Notes: generated by a model from the letters alone, not told the origin. A stretch of 64,000 nt of DNA from JANXSS01 sp040385645 (GCA_040385645.1 JAZKGZ010000014.1:124001-188000), one strand, 5' to 3'. Counted from the stretch's first letter, positions 1-8,996 are shown. Numbers and translations: made by a program.

Positions 1-24
1 AAAAGCGCAGCGCCCAAACAATAA
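1..24 (+). CDS. 3' end of an upstream gene (partial)
   Basis: An open frame enters from the left edge and stops at TAA 22-24, giving only about seven codons ending in SAAPKQ. In related genomes the gene before the HIT protein belongs to the his operon region, but so few residues cannot identify it. Treat it as a possible gene end only. Confidence 0.25.
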   Translation, partial: KSAAPKQ

Positions 25-59
25 AATAAGAAAATAACAAACCGATCAGGAAAACCATT

Positions 60-422
60 TTGGATAACTGTATTTTTTGCAAGATCGCCGCGAAAACGGT
101 TCCTTCGGGATTGATTTACGAGGACGACGAGCTGATCGCGTTTGACGATATTCATCCGGCCGCGCCGGTGCACTTTCTAATCGTTCCGAAGGCGCATGTC
201 GCTTCTCTGGCCGACTGCGATTCTCGGCACGAAGCAATGTTGGGTAGAATGCTGCTGCTGGCACCGAAGCTGGCGCATGAACACGGTTGCGGCTTGTCGC
301 GGACAGCCGACGGTGCTTTATCCGGTGGTTTCAAGACGGTCGTCAACACCGGGCCGGGCGGCGGGCAGGAGGTGTACCATTTACACATGCATGTTTTGGG
401 TAGCAGCGTCTTTTCGGGTTAA
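60..422 (+). CDS. HIT family (HinT-like) nucleotide hydrolase
   Basis: A 120-aa histidine-triad protein. The triad H107-x-H109-x-H111 (YHLHMHV) sits near the C-terminus, preceded by the glycine-rich NTGPGGGQ segment, and the N-terminus NCIFCKI is typical of the family. HinT proteins hydrolyse purine nucleoside phosphoramidates and acyl-adenylates in the cytoplasm. The start is TTG with AGG about 9 bases upstream; no in-frame ATG fits. The tail SSVFSG lacks the usual longer C-terminal end. It lies just ahead of tatABC in the same direction, a common betaproteobacterial order. Confidence 0.9.
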   Translation: MDNCIFCKIAAKTVPSGLIYEDDELIAFDDIHPAAPVHFLIVPKAHVASLADCDSRHEAMLGRMLLLAPKLAHEHGCGLSRTADGALSGGFKTVVNTGPGGGQEVYHLHMHVLGSSVFSG

Positions 423-463
423 ATCCGACTTAACAAAGTAGCTTAGATCGACAGGAGAAACAA

Positions 464-682
464 ATGGGTTCACTGAGCATCTGGCACTGGTTGATCGTCT
501 TGGTAATCGTGGCGCTGGTATTCGGCACCAAGAAAATCGGCAATATGGGTTCTGACCTCGGCAAAGCGGTCAAAGGTTTCAAGGATGGCGTCAAAGGCGA
601 CGAAAGCAACCCAAGCGCGCCGCCGCATGTGGCCGACAAAAGCACGATCGATGTCGAGGCAAAAGAAAAGAGCCGTCTTTGA
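464..682 (+). CDS. tatA: Sec-independent protein translocase TatA
   Basis: A 72-aa protein with one N-terminal membrane helix (residues about 5-21), the hinge FGTKKIG and an amphipathic helix (DLGKAVKGFKDGVKG), then a short charged tail. TatA oligomerises to form the channel for folded twin-arginine substrates, which in this window include the Rieske protein and probably the HiPIP. The RBS AGGAG lies about 8 bases before the ATG. It is the first gene of tatABC, 35 bp before tatB. Confidence 0.96.
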   Translation: MGSLSIWHWLIVLVIVALVFGTKKIGNMGSDLGKAVKGFKDGVKGDESNPSAPPHVADKSTIDVEAKEKSRL

Positions 683-717
683 AACGCGGTTGCCATCATG
701 AATCGGCGTAAATTCGC

Positions 718-1242
718 ATGATCGACCTCGGATTGACCAAGATCGCGCTCATCGGCGTGGTCGCACTGGTGGTGATCGGCCCTGAAAAATTGCCACGTGT
801 GGCCCGTATGGCCGGCACGTTGTTCGGTCGTGCGCAGCGCTATATCAATCAGGTGAAATCCGAAGTCAGCCGCGAAATGGAGATCGATGAATTTCGCCGC
901 ATGCAAAAAGAAGTCGAGGAAGCCGCTGCCACGGCAGGTAGATCCGTCAGAGAATCGGCGGATGAGATGCACAGCGAATTGGGCGACGTTTTATACCAGT
1001 CGTCTCATTCAAGCCACGGTACGATCCACGGCGGGGCCGATGCCACGATTCACGGTGTGGCTGCAGCAAAATCCAAAGCATTCCGCAAAAAATGTGTGGC
1101 ACGCAATACTGCCGTGCCGGCCTGGTACAAACATCGCAGTGGCCAGCGCGTTCGGGTAATCTCCGCTGCCGCGCGGGTCGCCCGTTTTCGTCCCGGTGGC
1201 AGTAAGTCCGCATCTTCTTTCGCCGCATCGTTTTTTCACTGA
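718..1242 (+). CDS. tatB: Sec-independent protein translocase TatB
   Basis: A 174-aa protein with an N-terminal helix (MIDLGLTKIALIGVVALVV), the conserved GPEKLP hinge and a long amphipathic, charged helix (about 30-85), which separates it from TatA. TatB works with TatC as receptor for twin-arginine signal peptides. The C-terminal third (from about residue 95) is His/Ser- and basic-rich and probably unstructured. Its stop codon overlaps the start of tatC by one base (TGATG), indicating translational coupling. Confidence 0.94.
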   Translation: MIDLGLTKIALIGVVALVVIGPEKLPRVARMAGTLFGRAQRYINQVKSEVSREMEIDEFRRMQKEVEEAAATAGRSVRESADEMHSELGDVLYQSSHSSHGTIHGGADATIHGVAAAKSKAFRKKCVARNTAVPAWYKHRSGQRVRVISAAARVARFRPGGSKSASSFAASFFH

Positions 1243-2021
1243 TGGTGCCGGACTCCACAGCCGGCGCGCAAGACACGTTCATTTCCCATCTGGTCGAGTT
1301 GCGCAATCGCCTGGTCAAGGCTTCGGTAGCGGTACTGGTGGTGTTTGTCGTGTTGTTCGTGATCTGGCCAGGGCCGGCCGCCATCTACGATTTTCTGGCG
1401 CAGCCGATGATGGATTCCCTTCCTGCTGGTTCCAGGATGATCGCCACCGGAATCATCACACCGTTTCTCATACCCATGAAGCTAACGCTGATGGTGGCGC
1501 TGATCCTGGCATTGCCCTGGGTGCTGTATCAGGTATGGGCATTCATCGCACCGGGCCTATATACCCATGAAAAAAAGCTGGTAGTGCCGTTGGTGCTGTC
1601 GTCGTCGCTGCTGTTCATTGGCGGCGTTGCTTTCTGCTATTTCCTGGTGTTCGGGCAAGTGTTCAAATTCATCAACGAGTTTTCACCGAAATCCATTACC
1701 GTCGCGCCGGATATCGAAAATTACTTCGATTTCGTCATGACCATGTGCCTGGCATTCGGCGTGACGTTCGAAGTGCCGATCGTCGTGATCGTGCTAGTGC
1801 GCATGGGGTTAGTGAGTATCGAAAAATTACGGGAAGTGCGTCCGTATGTGATTGTCGGCGCGTTCGTGATCGCTGCGATCGTCACCCCGCCGGACGTGAT
1901 GAGCCAGTTGTTTCTGGCAATTCCCTTGTGTCTGCTGTTCGAGGTCGGCTTGCTGATCGCGCCCCTCTTTGCCCGCATGACGAAGGCACCGGATGCGGAT
2001 GGGGACGTCAAGGGTACTTAA
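1242..2021 (+). CDS. tatC: Sec-independent protein translocase TatC
   Basis: A 259-aa polytopic membrane protein with six predicted helices. The N-terminal FISHLVELRNRLVKA signature is the conserved cytoplasmic region that binds the twin-arginine motif. Length matches the family (about 250-260 aa). The start ATG overlaps the tatB stop. The gene ends directly against the convergent DUF2461 gene with no intervening base and no obvious terminator between them. Confidence 0.97.
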   Translation: MVPDSTAGAQDTFISHLVELRNRLVKASVAVLVVFVVLFVIWPGPAAIYDFLAQPMMDSLPAGSRMIATGIITPFLIPMKLTLMVALILALPWVLYQVWAFIAPGLYTHEKKLVVPLVLSSSLLFIGGVAFCYFLVFGQVFKFINEFSPKSITVAPDIENYFDFVMTMCLAFGVTFEVPIVVIVLVRMGLVSIEKLREVRPYVIVGAFVIAAIVTPPDVMSQLFLAIPLCLLFEVGLLIAPLFARMTKAPDADGDVKGT

Positions 2022-2714
2022 TCAGTCTTCCGGCGATATCGGTAGTTTGATCTCGCGCAGCCACATCACTAGCGGCTGAGCAGCCTTGCAGCTTTTCACG
2101 ATCTCGCTGGCGACGGCTTCCGGCATCAGACCTTCGATATCGGTCTCGCGCCAGACGATGAAATGCTTCAGTTTGATCGACTCAATCTGCGGATGTGCGA
2201 TGTCGAATCCCTTCGGAGGGCGCTTTAACTTTCCTTCTTCCTGCAAGCCGCCGAAGTGCGTGGTCAACGCTTTGTTGCGGATGAGTTTTGCAAAGCCTGC
2301 CGGATCGGCTGCAATCTGTTGGCGAATCGCTGCCAGTCGATCGGCAGGCGGTAGCCATTCGCCGGCCGCCACGAGCAGTTTGCCGCGCCCGTCGATTTGA
2401 AAATAGTAGGAAGGTCCGCCGCCTTTGCTCGGTTTCTTTAAGCCCGCAGCATTGATGGATGCTGAAAAAAACGATTTGTAAGGCGATTTGTCGTGGGAAA
2501 AACGCATATCGCGATTAATCCGAAACAACGCTTTTTTTGCCACGCAGCTACCCACGAACGGGTCGGACCGCGCAACCTCGGCAATCAGGGAAGCGGTCAT
2601 TTCCAGAAACTCGGCGCGCAAAATGTCGTAGCGCGGCTTGTTCATGACGAACCAGGCGCGGTTGTTGTTCTCCGAAAGTTCGGAAAGAAACTGCGTCAGG
2701 TCGCGCAGGTGCAT
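2022..2714 (-). CDS. DUF2461 / TIGR02453 family protein
   Basis: A 230-aa cytoplasmic protein recognised by the N-terminal pattern FLSELSENNNRAWFVMNKPRYD and the central DMRFSHDKSPYK segment, both hallmarks of the DUF2461 (TIGR02453) family. Its molecular function is unknown. It is the second gene of a minus-strand pair, four bases after the HtrA-like protease, and converges on tatC with abutting stop codons. Confidence 0.88.
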   Translation of the reverse strand: MHLRDLTQFLSELSENNNRAWFVMNKPRYDILRAEFLEMTASLIAEVARSDPFVGSCVAKKALFRINRDMRFSHDKSPYKSFFSASINAAGLKKPSKGGGPSYYFQIDGRGKLLVAAGEWLPPADRLAAIRQQIAADPAGFAKLIRNKALTTHFGGLQEEGKLKRPPKGFDIAHPQIESIKLKHFIVWRETDIEGLMPEAVASEIVKSCKAAQPLVMWLREIKLPISPED

Positions 2715-2718
2715 GCGG

Positions 2719-3918
2719 TTATTCCAGTTCGTCGTGCGGATTCGGAAGCGCGGCGGTGCGTCGGCTGCGCGGTCTGGTACCTACGGTGACATCCAGAACG
2801 GCCTGCTGATTTTTTCTCAACACCGTTACTTTGGTTTTTTTGCCTGGTACCAATTGCGCGATCAGGTTGAGCATCTCGGTTGTGTCCGATACCGCCTTGC
2901 CATCGACAGCCGTGAGGATGTCGCCAGGGCGCATGCCAGCCCGATCTGCCGGCCCACCGCGCACCACGCCGGCGATGATCGTGCCGGTTTTCGCTGCCAG
3001 CCCAAAATTCTCGGCCAGTTCCGGCGTGATGTCCTGCGGCTCGACACCGATATAACCACGCACCACCTGGCCCGACGTGATAATCGATTCCATAACGTTC
3101 TTCACTGTCGTTACAGGAATGGCGAAACCGATGCCAAGCGAGCCGCCGCTACGGGAATAGATCGCAGTATTGATGCCCAGCAGATTGCCATTGTTGTCCA
3201 CCAGCGCGCCGCCAGAGTTGCCTGGATTGATCGCGGCATCGGTCTGGATGAAATTTTCAAAGGTATTAATGCCGAGATGATTGCGACCCAGCGCAGAGAC
3301 GATACCCATGGTGACCGTCTGACCCACACCGAAAGGGTTACCGATTGCCAGTACCACGTCGCCGACGCTGGCATTCTCGATTTTTCCAAGGGTGATCGCC
3401 GGCAGATTGGGCAAATCGATCTTCACTACTGCCAGATCGGTCTCCGGATCGGTGCCGACGACTTTCGCCACCGCCTTGCGGCCATCTGCCAACGCTACTT
3501 CGATTTCGTCCGCGGCTTCGACCACGTGATTGTTGGTCAGCACATAACCTTCGGTACTGACGATCACCCCGGAACCCAGGCTGAGCTGCTTTTCTTCCTG
3601 GTCGCGCAGCTGTTCGCCGAAAAAGCGTCGTAACAGCGGGTCGTCCATCAACGGATTACGTGGCTGACGCGATTCCTTGCTAGTAAAAATATTCACCACC
3701 GACGGCATCGCCTTATTGGCTGCGAGGCGATACGTATCCTGAATTTTAGGGCTTCCAGCAGGCGTCTCGACCATCGGTACGCTGGCACTCGGTACCGGCA
3801 CCTTGCGATTGTCCAGGCCAAGTTGCGCGATCCAATCCGGTTTGAGAGTGATCAACACAAACCAGATTGCCAGCCCGACGGTTGCGGTTTGGGCAAAGAG
3901 TAACCAGAGACGTTGCAT
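2719..3918 (-). CDS. HtrA/DegS-like membrane-anchored serine protease
   Basis: A 399-aa periplasmic Do-family protease from the chosen start MQRLWLLF. An uncleaved N-terminal anchor (about residues 5-25) precedes a trypsin-like domain with catalytic H131 (TNNHVV), D161 (ETDLAVV) and S235 (GNSGGAL), followed by a single PDZ domain (about 295-385). One PDZ plus an N-terminal anchor resembles DegS more than the soluble two-PDZ DegP. An upstream in-frame start at 3999 would add 27 residues; I prefer 3918 because the protein then begins at the anchor as in homologues. No good Shine-Dalgarno is visible for either start. Confidence 0.92.
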   Translation of the reverse strand: MQRLWLLFAQTATVGLAIWFVLITLKPDWIAQLGLDNRKVPVPSASVPMVETPAGSPKIQDTYRLAANKAMPSVVNIFTSKESRQPRNPLMDDPLLRRFFGEQLRDQEEKQLSLGSGVIVSTEGYVLTNNHVVEAADEIEVALADGRKAVAKVVGTDPETDLAVVKIDLPNLPAITLGKIENASVGDVVLAIGNPFGVGQTVTMGIVSALGRNHLGINTFENFIQTDAAINPGNSGGALVDNNGNLLGINTAIYSRSGGSLGIGFAIPVTTVKNVMESIITSGQVVRGYIGVEPQDITPELAENFGLAAKTGTIIAGVVRGGPADRAGMRPGDILTAVDGKAVSDTTEMLNLIAQLVPGKKTKVTVLRKNQQAVLDVTVGTRPRSRRTAALPNPHDELE

Positions 3919-4021
3919 AGACAGGAGGAATGTGAATTTTCGGAAATTGGAAAATAGATAATGCTGCGCCACGATGATAACCGCTTTCGCGATTTTCACC
4001 GGTGCCTGCGCATTAGGGTAA

Positions 4022-4456
4022 CTACCGCGGTGGCACCTTCAACGCATCCCGAATTTCAGTCAGCAAGCGCACTTCTTCACTTGGTGTGGTCACGGCAACC
4101 GGCACCACGACCGGCGGTTGTGCCAGTCGCAGTTTGCTGATGATGCGAACCATCTGGAAAATAATGAAGGCGAGTATCAGAAAGTTTAAGGATATCGTCG
4201 CAAAATTCCCGTAGGCAAACACTGCGCCTGCCTTTTTTGCTTCGACCAGCGTCAAATTCGGTGCCTGGCCGTTCAAAGCAATGTAATAGTTGCTGAAATC
4301 GAGGCCGCCGAACACTTTTCCGACCAGTGGCATGATGATGTCCTGCACGAGTGAGTCGACAATTTTTGCAAATGCCGCACCGATGATCACAGCCACCGCC
4401 AGATCGACGACATTGCCCTTGATCGCAAATGCCTTGAAGTCTTGAATTAATGCCAT
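4022..4456 (-). CDS. mscL: Large-conductance mechanosensitive channel MscL
   Basis: A 144-aa channel protein. The N-terminal FKAFAIKGNVVDLAVAVIIG is the conserved S1/TM1 signature, a periplasmic loop follows and then TM2 (about 78-100) before a cytoplasmic helix. Homopentameric MscL opens under membrane tension to release solutes during hypo-osmotic shock. It is transcribed with the HtrA-like gene but separated from it by about 100 bp, so it may be monocistronic. Confidence 0.97.
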   Translation of the reverse strand: MALIQDFKAFAIKGNVVDLAVAVIIGAAFAKIVDSLVQDIIMPLVGKVFGGLDFSNYYIALNGQAPNLTLVEAKKAGAVFAYGNFATISLNFLILAFIIFQMVRIISKLRLAQPPVVVPVAVTTPSEEVRLLTEIRDALKVPPR

Positions 4457-4619
4457 AAGTTTCCCTAGTTAAAAAAATTGTGCAGTGCGAGATTCTGCGC
4501 TTGCCGCCGATTCAATGCAAACTTTACCAAGCGGCAGGGCAATACTCTTTGATACAAAACCGGTAATCGTCATCTATTCGCGCTATCGGCAATCATTCCA
4601 AAATGTTTCCTGTCTGCGC

Positions 4620-4625
4620 TATAAT
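4620..4625 (+). promoter_or_regulatory. Candidate -10 element for petABC
   Basis: A perfect TATAAT preceded by TGTCTGCGC lies 55 bp before the petA start in the divergent mscL-petA gap. No convincing -35 hexamer is seen at 16-18 bp, so this is a candidate sigma70 promoter only. Confidence 0.45.
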
Positions 4626-4679
4626 CTAAGGTTGCTAGAAGTTTTGACAGATTTCGCATTTTGAGTGATTGGGGCTGGT

Positions 4680-5294
4680 ATGAGTAATGAAAAGCAAGTC
4701 GATTCCGGTCGGCGTGGCTTGCTCGTCGCAACGGCTGCGGCGGGCGGTGTAGCAGGGTTGGCGACGGCTGGTGCCTTGGTGTCAACATTTCAACCGTCTG
4801 AGCGCGCCAAAGCGGCCGGCGCTCCGGTCGAAGCGGATATTTCCGATCTCAAGCCCGGTGAAATGAAGGTGTTCGAATGGCGCGGCAAGCCGGTGTGGAT
4901 CATGAAACGCACGCCTGAGCAAATGAAAAGTGTGGCCAGCAACGATGCCAACGTCGCCGATCCGCAATCGGAAAAACCTTACACCATGGATATGCCGGAG
5001 TATTGCAAGAACAAGGCACGCTCGCACAAATCACATCCTGAAAACTTGGTCGTCGTCGGTATTTGTCCGCACCTGGGTTGCTCGCCGTCGTCTAAATTTG
5101 CCACCGGGCCGCAAACTTCGTTGCCCGATGATTGGGCTGGCGGCTTCTTATGCCCGTGTCATGGCTCGACTTTCGATCTGGCAGGGCGTGTATTCAAGAA
5201 CAAACCATCTCCTAACAATCTGGACGTCCCGCGCCACATGTATTTGTCGGATACGAAAATTCTGATCGGTAAAGATGAGAAAGGTGAGGCTTAA
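4680..5294 (+). CDS. petA: Ubiquinol-cytochrome c reductase Rieske iron-sulfur subunit
   Basis: A 204-aa Rieske protein of the bc1 complex. The N-terminus carries a twin-arginine-like stretch (SGRRGLLVATAA) and one membrane anchor. The 2Fe-2S ligands are in C129-P-H131-LG-C134 and C158-P-C160-H161. It transfers electrons from ubiquinol to cytochrome c1. A GTG five codons upstream (4665) is also possible, but ATG 4680 has GGGG at a usable distance and gives the standard N-terminus. It is followed two bases later by petB. Export should need the TatABC system encoded just upstream. Confidence 0.97.
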   Translation: MSNEKQVDSGRRGLLVATAAAGGVAGLATAGALVSTFQPSERAKAAGAPVEADISDLKPGEMKVFEWRGKPVWIMKRTPEQMKSVASNDANVADPQSEKPYTMDMPEYCKNKARSHKSHPENLVVVGICPHLGCSPSSKFATGPQTSLPDDWAGGFLCPCHGSTFDLAGRVFKNKPSPNNLDVPRHMYLSDTKILIGKDEKGEA

Positions 5295-5296
5295 TC

Positions 5297-6715
5297 ATGG
5301 CATTCGTTGAAAGAAAGCTCCCCGCCAACGCCACTGCTTCCGAAAAGGCGGTCGGCTGGATCGATGCACGTTTTCCGCTGACTTCGACCTTCAAGCAGCA
5401 TCTGTCGGAATATTACGCGCCAAAAAACTTCAATTTCTTTTACGTTTTCGGCTCGCTGGCGCTATTGGTGCTCGTAATCCAGATCGTCACCGGCATTTTC
5501 CTGGTGATGCATTACAAACCGGATGCCAACCTCGCCTTCGCCTCGGTTGAGTACATCATGCGCGACGTTCCCTGGGGTTGGCTGGTGCGCTACATGCATT
5601 CCACCGGTGCCTCGGCTTTCTTCGTCGTCATCTACATGCACATGACCCGTGCCTTGCTATACGGCTCGTACCGTAAGCCGCGCGAATTGGTATGGCTGTT
5701 CGGCGTGGCCATCTTTCTATGTCTGATGGCCGAAGCGTTCTTCGGCTATCTGCTGCCATGGGGTCAGATGTCTTATTGGGGTGCGCAGGTAATCGTCAAT
5801 CTATTCGGTGCAATTCCATTCATCGGGCCGGATCTGTCGCTCTGGATTCGTGGCGACTATGTCGTCTCGGATGCGACGTTGAACCGCTTCTTTTCATTCC
5901 ATGTCATTGCCATTCCATTGGTGTTGCTGGGTCTGGTCGCTGCACATATCGTGGCGCTGCACGAAGTCGGCTCCAACAACCCGGACGGTATCGAGATCAA
6001 GGACAAGCTCGATGCCCGTGGCGTACCGCTGGACGGCATTCCGTTCCATCCTTATTACTCCGTGCACGATATTTTCGTGGTGATTATTTTCTTGATCGTG
6101 TTCAGCGCAATCGTCTTCTTCGCACCGGAAATGGGTGGTTACTTCCTTGAGTACAACAACTTCCTGCCGGCCGATTCGCTCAAAACGCCACCACACATCG
6201 CCCCGGTCTGGTATTTCACCCCGTTCTACTCGATTTTGCGTGCCACAACCGACCCGTTCATTTACGCCATCATCGCCGGCACCGTCGCTTATGTCGGTTT
6301 GATCGTTTTGAAGACGCGACTTCAAGCGCGTTTTAAGTTGGCTGCGGCCGTCGTCGGTCTGGTATTTATCGCCGCGCTGTTGATTTTCGATGCTAAATTC
6401 TTCGGCGTCGTACTGATGGGCGTGTCGGTCATGATCTTGTTCGGATTGCCGTGGCTCGATTACTCACCGGTGAAATCGATTCGCTATCGTCCGGATTGGC
6501 ATAAATACTTGTACGCGCTGTTTTTCATCGTCTTCGTGGTGCTGGGTTATCTCGGCATTCAGCCACCGACGGACATCCGTACGCTGATTGCGCAAGTCGG
6601 AACCTTCATCTATTTCGGCTTTTTCCTGCTCATGCCTTGGTGGAGCACGATGGGAACATTTAAGCCCGTGCCGGATCGCGTCACCTTCGAGCCGCATACC
6701 GCTGTCAAGTCGTAA
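5297..6715 (+). CDS. petB: Ubiquinol-cytochrome c reductase cytochrome b subunit
   Basis: A 472-aa integral membrane cytochrome b with eight or more helices. The two pairs of haem-b histidines are in the helices RYMHSTGASAFF...YMHMTRA and FFSFHVIAI...AAHIVALHE. The Qo-site motif reads PVWY in place of the classical PEWY, as in other betaproteobacterial enzymes known to me. It binds both b haems and the quinone sites. Start ATG lies 2 bp after petA; petC follows 15 bp after its stop. Confidence 0.98.
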   Translation: MAFVERKLPANATASEKAVGWIDARFPLTSTFKQHLSEYYAPKNFNFFYVFGSLALLVLVIQIVTGIFLVMHYKPDANLAFASVEYIMRDVPWGWLVRYMHSTGASAFFVVIYMHMTRALLYGSYRKPRELVWLFGVAIFLCLMAEAFFGYLLPWGQMSYWGAQVIVNLFGAIPFIGPDLSLWIRGDYVVSDATLNRFFSFHVIAIPLVLLGLVAAHIVALHEVGSNNPDGIEIKDKLDARGVPLDGIPFHPYYSVHDIFVVIIFLIVFSAIVFFAPEMGGYFLEYNNFLPADSLKTPPHIAPVWYFTPFYSILRATTDPFIYAIIAGTVAYVGLIVLKTRLQARFKLAAAVVGLVFIAALLIFDAKFFGVVLMGVSVMILFGLPWLDYSPVKSIRYRPDWHKYLYALFFIVFVVLGYLGIQPPTDIRTLIAQVGTFIYFGFFLLMPWWSTMGTFKPVPDRVTFEPHTAVKS

Positions 6716-6730
6716 AGGAATACGCGAACC

Positions 6731-7507
6731 ATGAAATTGTTGAAAAAACTCATCGCCATCGTGGTGCTGCTGCCAGCCTTGGCAATCGCACCAGCTTTGG
6801 CAGCCGAGGGCGGGCACCCGCTGGATCGTGCGCCCGACCAGACCCGCAATCTGTCTTCATTGCAAAATGGTGCAAAGCTGTTTGTCAATTACTGCCTTAA
6901 TTGCCATTCCGCCTCCGCAATGCGTTACAACCGCCTGCGTGACATCGGCCTGACCGAAGAGCAGATCAAAAATAACTTGATGTTTACCGGAGAAAAAGTC
7001 GGCGATTTGATGAAAATCTCGATGACTCCGGAAGATGGTAAAGAGTGGTTCGGCGCGACGCCGCCCGATCTCTCCGTCATTGCCCGGGCAAAATCCTCTG
7101 CAGCTGGGACCGGTGCAGATTATCTTTACACCTACTTGCGTACCTATTACCAAGATCCGGCCCGCCCGACCGGCTCGAACAATCTGGCTTATGCCAACAC
7201 TGCCATGCCGAATGTTTTTTGGGAGCTGCAGGGCATTCGTAACGCAAAATTCGTTGACCAGAAAGATCCGAACGATCCGACGAAAACGGTGCATACCTTC
7301 GCAGGCTTCGAGCAGGTGAAGCCGGGCACGATGAGCGTTAATGAGTTCGATACTGCCATGGCCGATCTGGTGTCTTATTTGTCGTGGATGAGTGAGCCGG
7401 TGCAAAACAAGCGTCGCCAGTTGGGCGTTTGGGTTTTGCTGTTTCTCAGCGTATTTCTCGTCATCGCATGGCGTTTGAATGCGTCTTACTGGAAACACGT
7501 CAAATAG
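6731..7507 (+). CDS. petC: Ubiquinol-cytochrome c reductase cytochrome c1
   Basis: A 258-aa cytochrome c1 with a signal peptide (residues 1-24, ending ALA), covalent haem site C55-L-N-C-H59, a likely axial Met in TAMPNVF and a C-terminal membrane anchor (about 232-251) that leaves a short KHVK tail. It passes electrons from the Rieske centre to soluble cytochrome c. It is the last gene of petABC and is followed by a perfect GC-rich hairpin. Confidence 0.97.
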   Translation: MKLLKKLIAIVVLLPALAIAPALAAEGGHPLDRAPDQTRNLSSLQNGAKLFVNYCLNCHSASAMRYNRLRDIGLTEEQIKNNLMFTGEKVGDLMKISMTPEDGKEWFGATPPDLSVIARAKSSAAGTGADYLYTYLRTYYQDPARPTGSNNLAYANTAMPNVFWELQGIRNAKFVDQKDPNDPTKTVHTFAGFEQVKPGTMSVNEFDTAMADLVSYLSWMSEPVQNKRRQLGVWVLLFLSVFLVIAWRLNASYWKHVK

Positions 7508-7512
7508 CTTTC

Positions 7513-7536
7513 ATGCCTGCCCTATTGGGCAGGCAT
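7513..7536 (+). terminator. GC-rich hairpin between petC and sspA
   Basis: A perfect 10-bp inverted repeat, ATGCCTGCCC / GGGCAGGCAT with loop TATT, starts 5 bp after petC. No proper T-run follows, so it may be a weak terminator or a processing/stability hairpin between petABC and sspAB. Confidence 0.6.
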
Positions 7537-7594
7537 TCATTCCAGGGTGAGCCGTCATGCGTCTCACCCTCTTTGTTTCTAAGGAACTATAAAA

Positions 7595-8206
7595 ATGATG
7601 GTTCTCTATTCGGGCACCACTTGCCCGTTCTCCCAACGCTGCCGCCTGGTTCTGTTCGAAAAAGGCATGGACTTCGAGGTACGCGACGTCGACCTGTTCA
7701 ATAAACCGGAAGATATCTCGACCATGAACCCGTATGGGCAAGTGCCGATTCTGGTCGAGCGTGATCTGATTCTGTATGAATCCAACATCATTAACGAGTA
7801 CATCGACGAGCGCTTTCCCCATCCGCAGCTTATGCCGGCAGACCCATTGATGCGGGCACGGGCGCGTCTGATGCTGTTCAATTTCGAAAAAGAACTATTC
7901 GTCCATGTTCACACACTGGAAAATGAAAAATCGCGACAGACGGACAAGAGCCACGATAAAGCGCGCTCGGAAATTCGCGATCGTCTCACCACCCTCGCAC
8001 CACTGTTTCTGAAAAACAAGTATATGCTGGGTGACGAATTCTCGATGCTCGACGTCGCCGTAGCACCGCTGCTTTGGCGTCTGGATCATTACGGCGTCGA
8101 ACTTTCCAAGACCGCTGCGCCGCTCATGAAGTACGCGGAACGGATATTTTCGCGGCCCGCCTATATCGAAGCGTTGACCCCTTCCGAAAAGGTCATGCGT
8201 CGCTAG
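7595..8206 (+). CDS. sspA: Stringent starvation protein A (GST-fold)
   Basis: A 203-aa glutathione-S-transferase-fold protein: N-terminal thioredoxin-like half (MVLYSGTTCPFSQRCR, with the cis-Pro turn YGQVPILVE) and an all-helical C-terminal half. In the family it associates with RNA polymerase and modulates stress transcription rather than acting as a GST. ATG 7595 is followed directly by a second ATG; either could start. It is paired with sspB as in most beta- and gammaproteobacteria. Confidence 0.95.
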   Translation: MMVLYSGTTCPFSQRCRLVLFEKGMDFEVRDVDLFNKPEDISTMNPYGQVPILVERDLILYESNIINEYIDERFPHPQLMPADPLMRARARLMLFNFEKELFVHVHTLENEKSRQTDKSHDKARSEIRDRLTTLAPLFLKNKYMLGDEFSMLDVAVAPLLWRLDHYGVELSKTAAPLMKYAERIFSRPAYIEALTPSEKVMRR

Positions 8207-8282
8207 GACTGACAGAAAATCGCGGGTGCGAACGATCATTCGCACCTTTACACGCCAGCGCCGCTTTGTTAGTCTCCCTATC

Positions 8283-8801
8283 ATGGCTGAAACATCAACG
8301 AAACCCTATCTGATCCGCGCCATTTACGAATGGTGCACCGACAATGGCTACACGCCGTATCTTGCGGCGCTAGCTGACGGCAACGCGCGTGTACCGCGTG
8401 AGTTCGTCAAAAACGGTGAAATCGTTCTCAACATCAGCTTCGGCGCAACCAGTGGCTTGAAGATGGAAAACGACGTGGTGCATTTTGCGGCGCGTTTCGG
8501 CGGCGTCTCCCGCGACATTTGGGTGCCGATCGAAAACGTGGTTGCAATTTATGCGCGTGAGAACGGTCAAGGTATGGCATTTGAGGTGTCGAAGTTTTCA
8601 GCCGGCGATGCCCCGCCTGTGCCCGGCTCCAATGCATTCGATGGCCCAGCCGGCGGCGCGATTGCACCACCCACGCTTTCTTCCGTTCCATCGCTGGTAC
8701 TCGAAGAAGCCTTGATCGCGGAGGGCGACGACGCCAGCGACGGCGATCGCCCGGAACCACCGAAAAAGGGCGGCAAACCGTTTCTCACCCGGGTGAAATG
8801 A
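8283..8801 (+). CDS. sspB: ClpXP protease specificity-enhancing factor SspB
   Basis: A 172-aa adaptor that delivers ssrA-tagged proteins to ClpXP. The folded domain (about 1-115) begins TKPYLIRAIYEWC and is followed by a Gly/Ala/Pro-rich linker and a basic C-terminal tail (GGKPFLTRVK) that matches the ClpX-docking end of the family. I chose ATG 8283 rather than a GTG at 8226, because the extra 19 basic residues are not part of the family fold. The Shine-Dalgarno is weak, consistent with coupling to sspA. Confidence 0.93.
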   Translation: MAETSTKPYLIRAIYEWCTDNGYTPYLAALADGNARVPREFVKNGEIVLNISFGATSGLKMENDVVHFAARFGGVSRDIWVPIENVVAIYARENGQGMAFEVSKFSAGDAPPVPGSNAFDGPAGGAIAPPTLSSVPSLVLEEALIAEGDDASDGDRPEPPKKGGKPFLTRVK

Positions 8802-8803
8802 CT

Positions 8804-8809
8804 TATAAT
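8804..8809 (+). promoter_or_regulatory. Candidate -10 element for tRNA-Thr
   Basis: TATAAT lies 17 bp before the tRNA 5' end, overlapping the region just after the sspB stop. A poor -35 (TTTCTC) is found 17 bp further up. A promoter separate from sspAB is plausible. Confidence 0.45.
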
Positions 8810-8826
8810 CTCGGGCAGCAGTTTTC

Positions 8827-8902
<76 letters not shown>

Positions 8903-8910
8903 ATATAATC

Positions 8911-8949
8911 AAGCACTTAGCCCAGCCCACAAGGTTGGGCTAAGTGCTT
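8911..8949 (+). terminator. Rho-independent terminator after tRNA-Thr
   Basis: A 14-bp perfect stem (AAGCACTTAGCCCA / TGGGCTAAGTGCTT) extended by three more pairs to a 5-nt loop. It could also end the convergent AlbA_2 gene transcript. It is the only clear structure between the tRNA and that gene. Confidence 0.85.
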
Positions 8950-8996
8950 TCTAGGGCAATAAGCGCTTTGAAGGCTCGCAATGAATAGGATGAGGG

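Noticed and set aside
2638..3633. 331-codon frame antisense to the HtrA-like gene
   Set aside because: The minus strand encodes a clear protease with its catalytic triad; the antisense product is Arg/His-rich and has no recognisable domain.
4665..4679. Upstream GTG start for petA
   Set aside because: Adds only MIGAG; ATG 4680 is better spaced from GGGG and matches the usual N-terminus.
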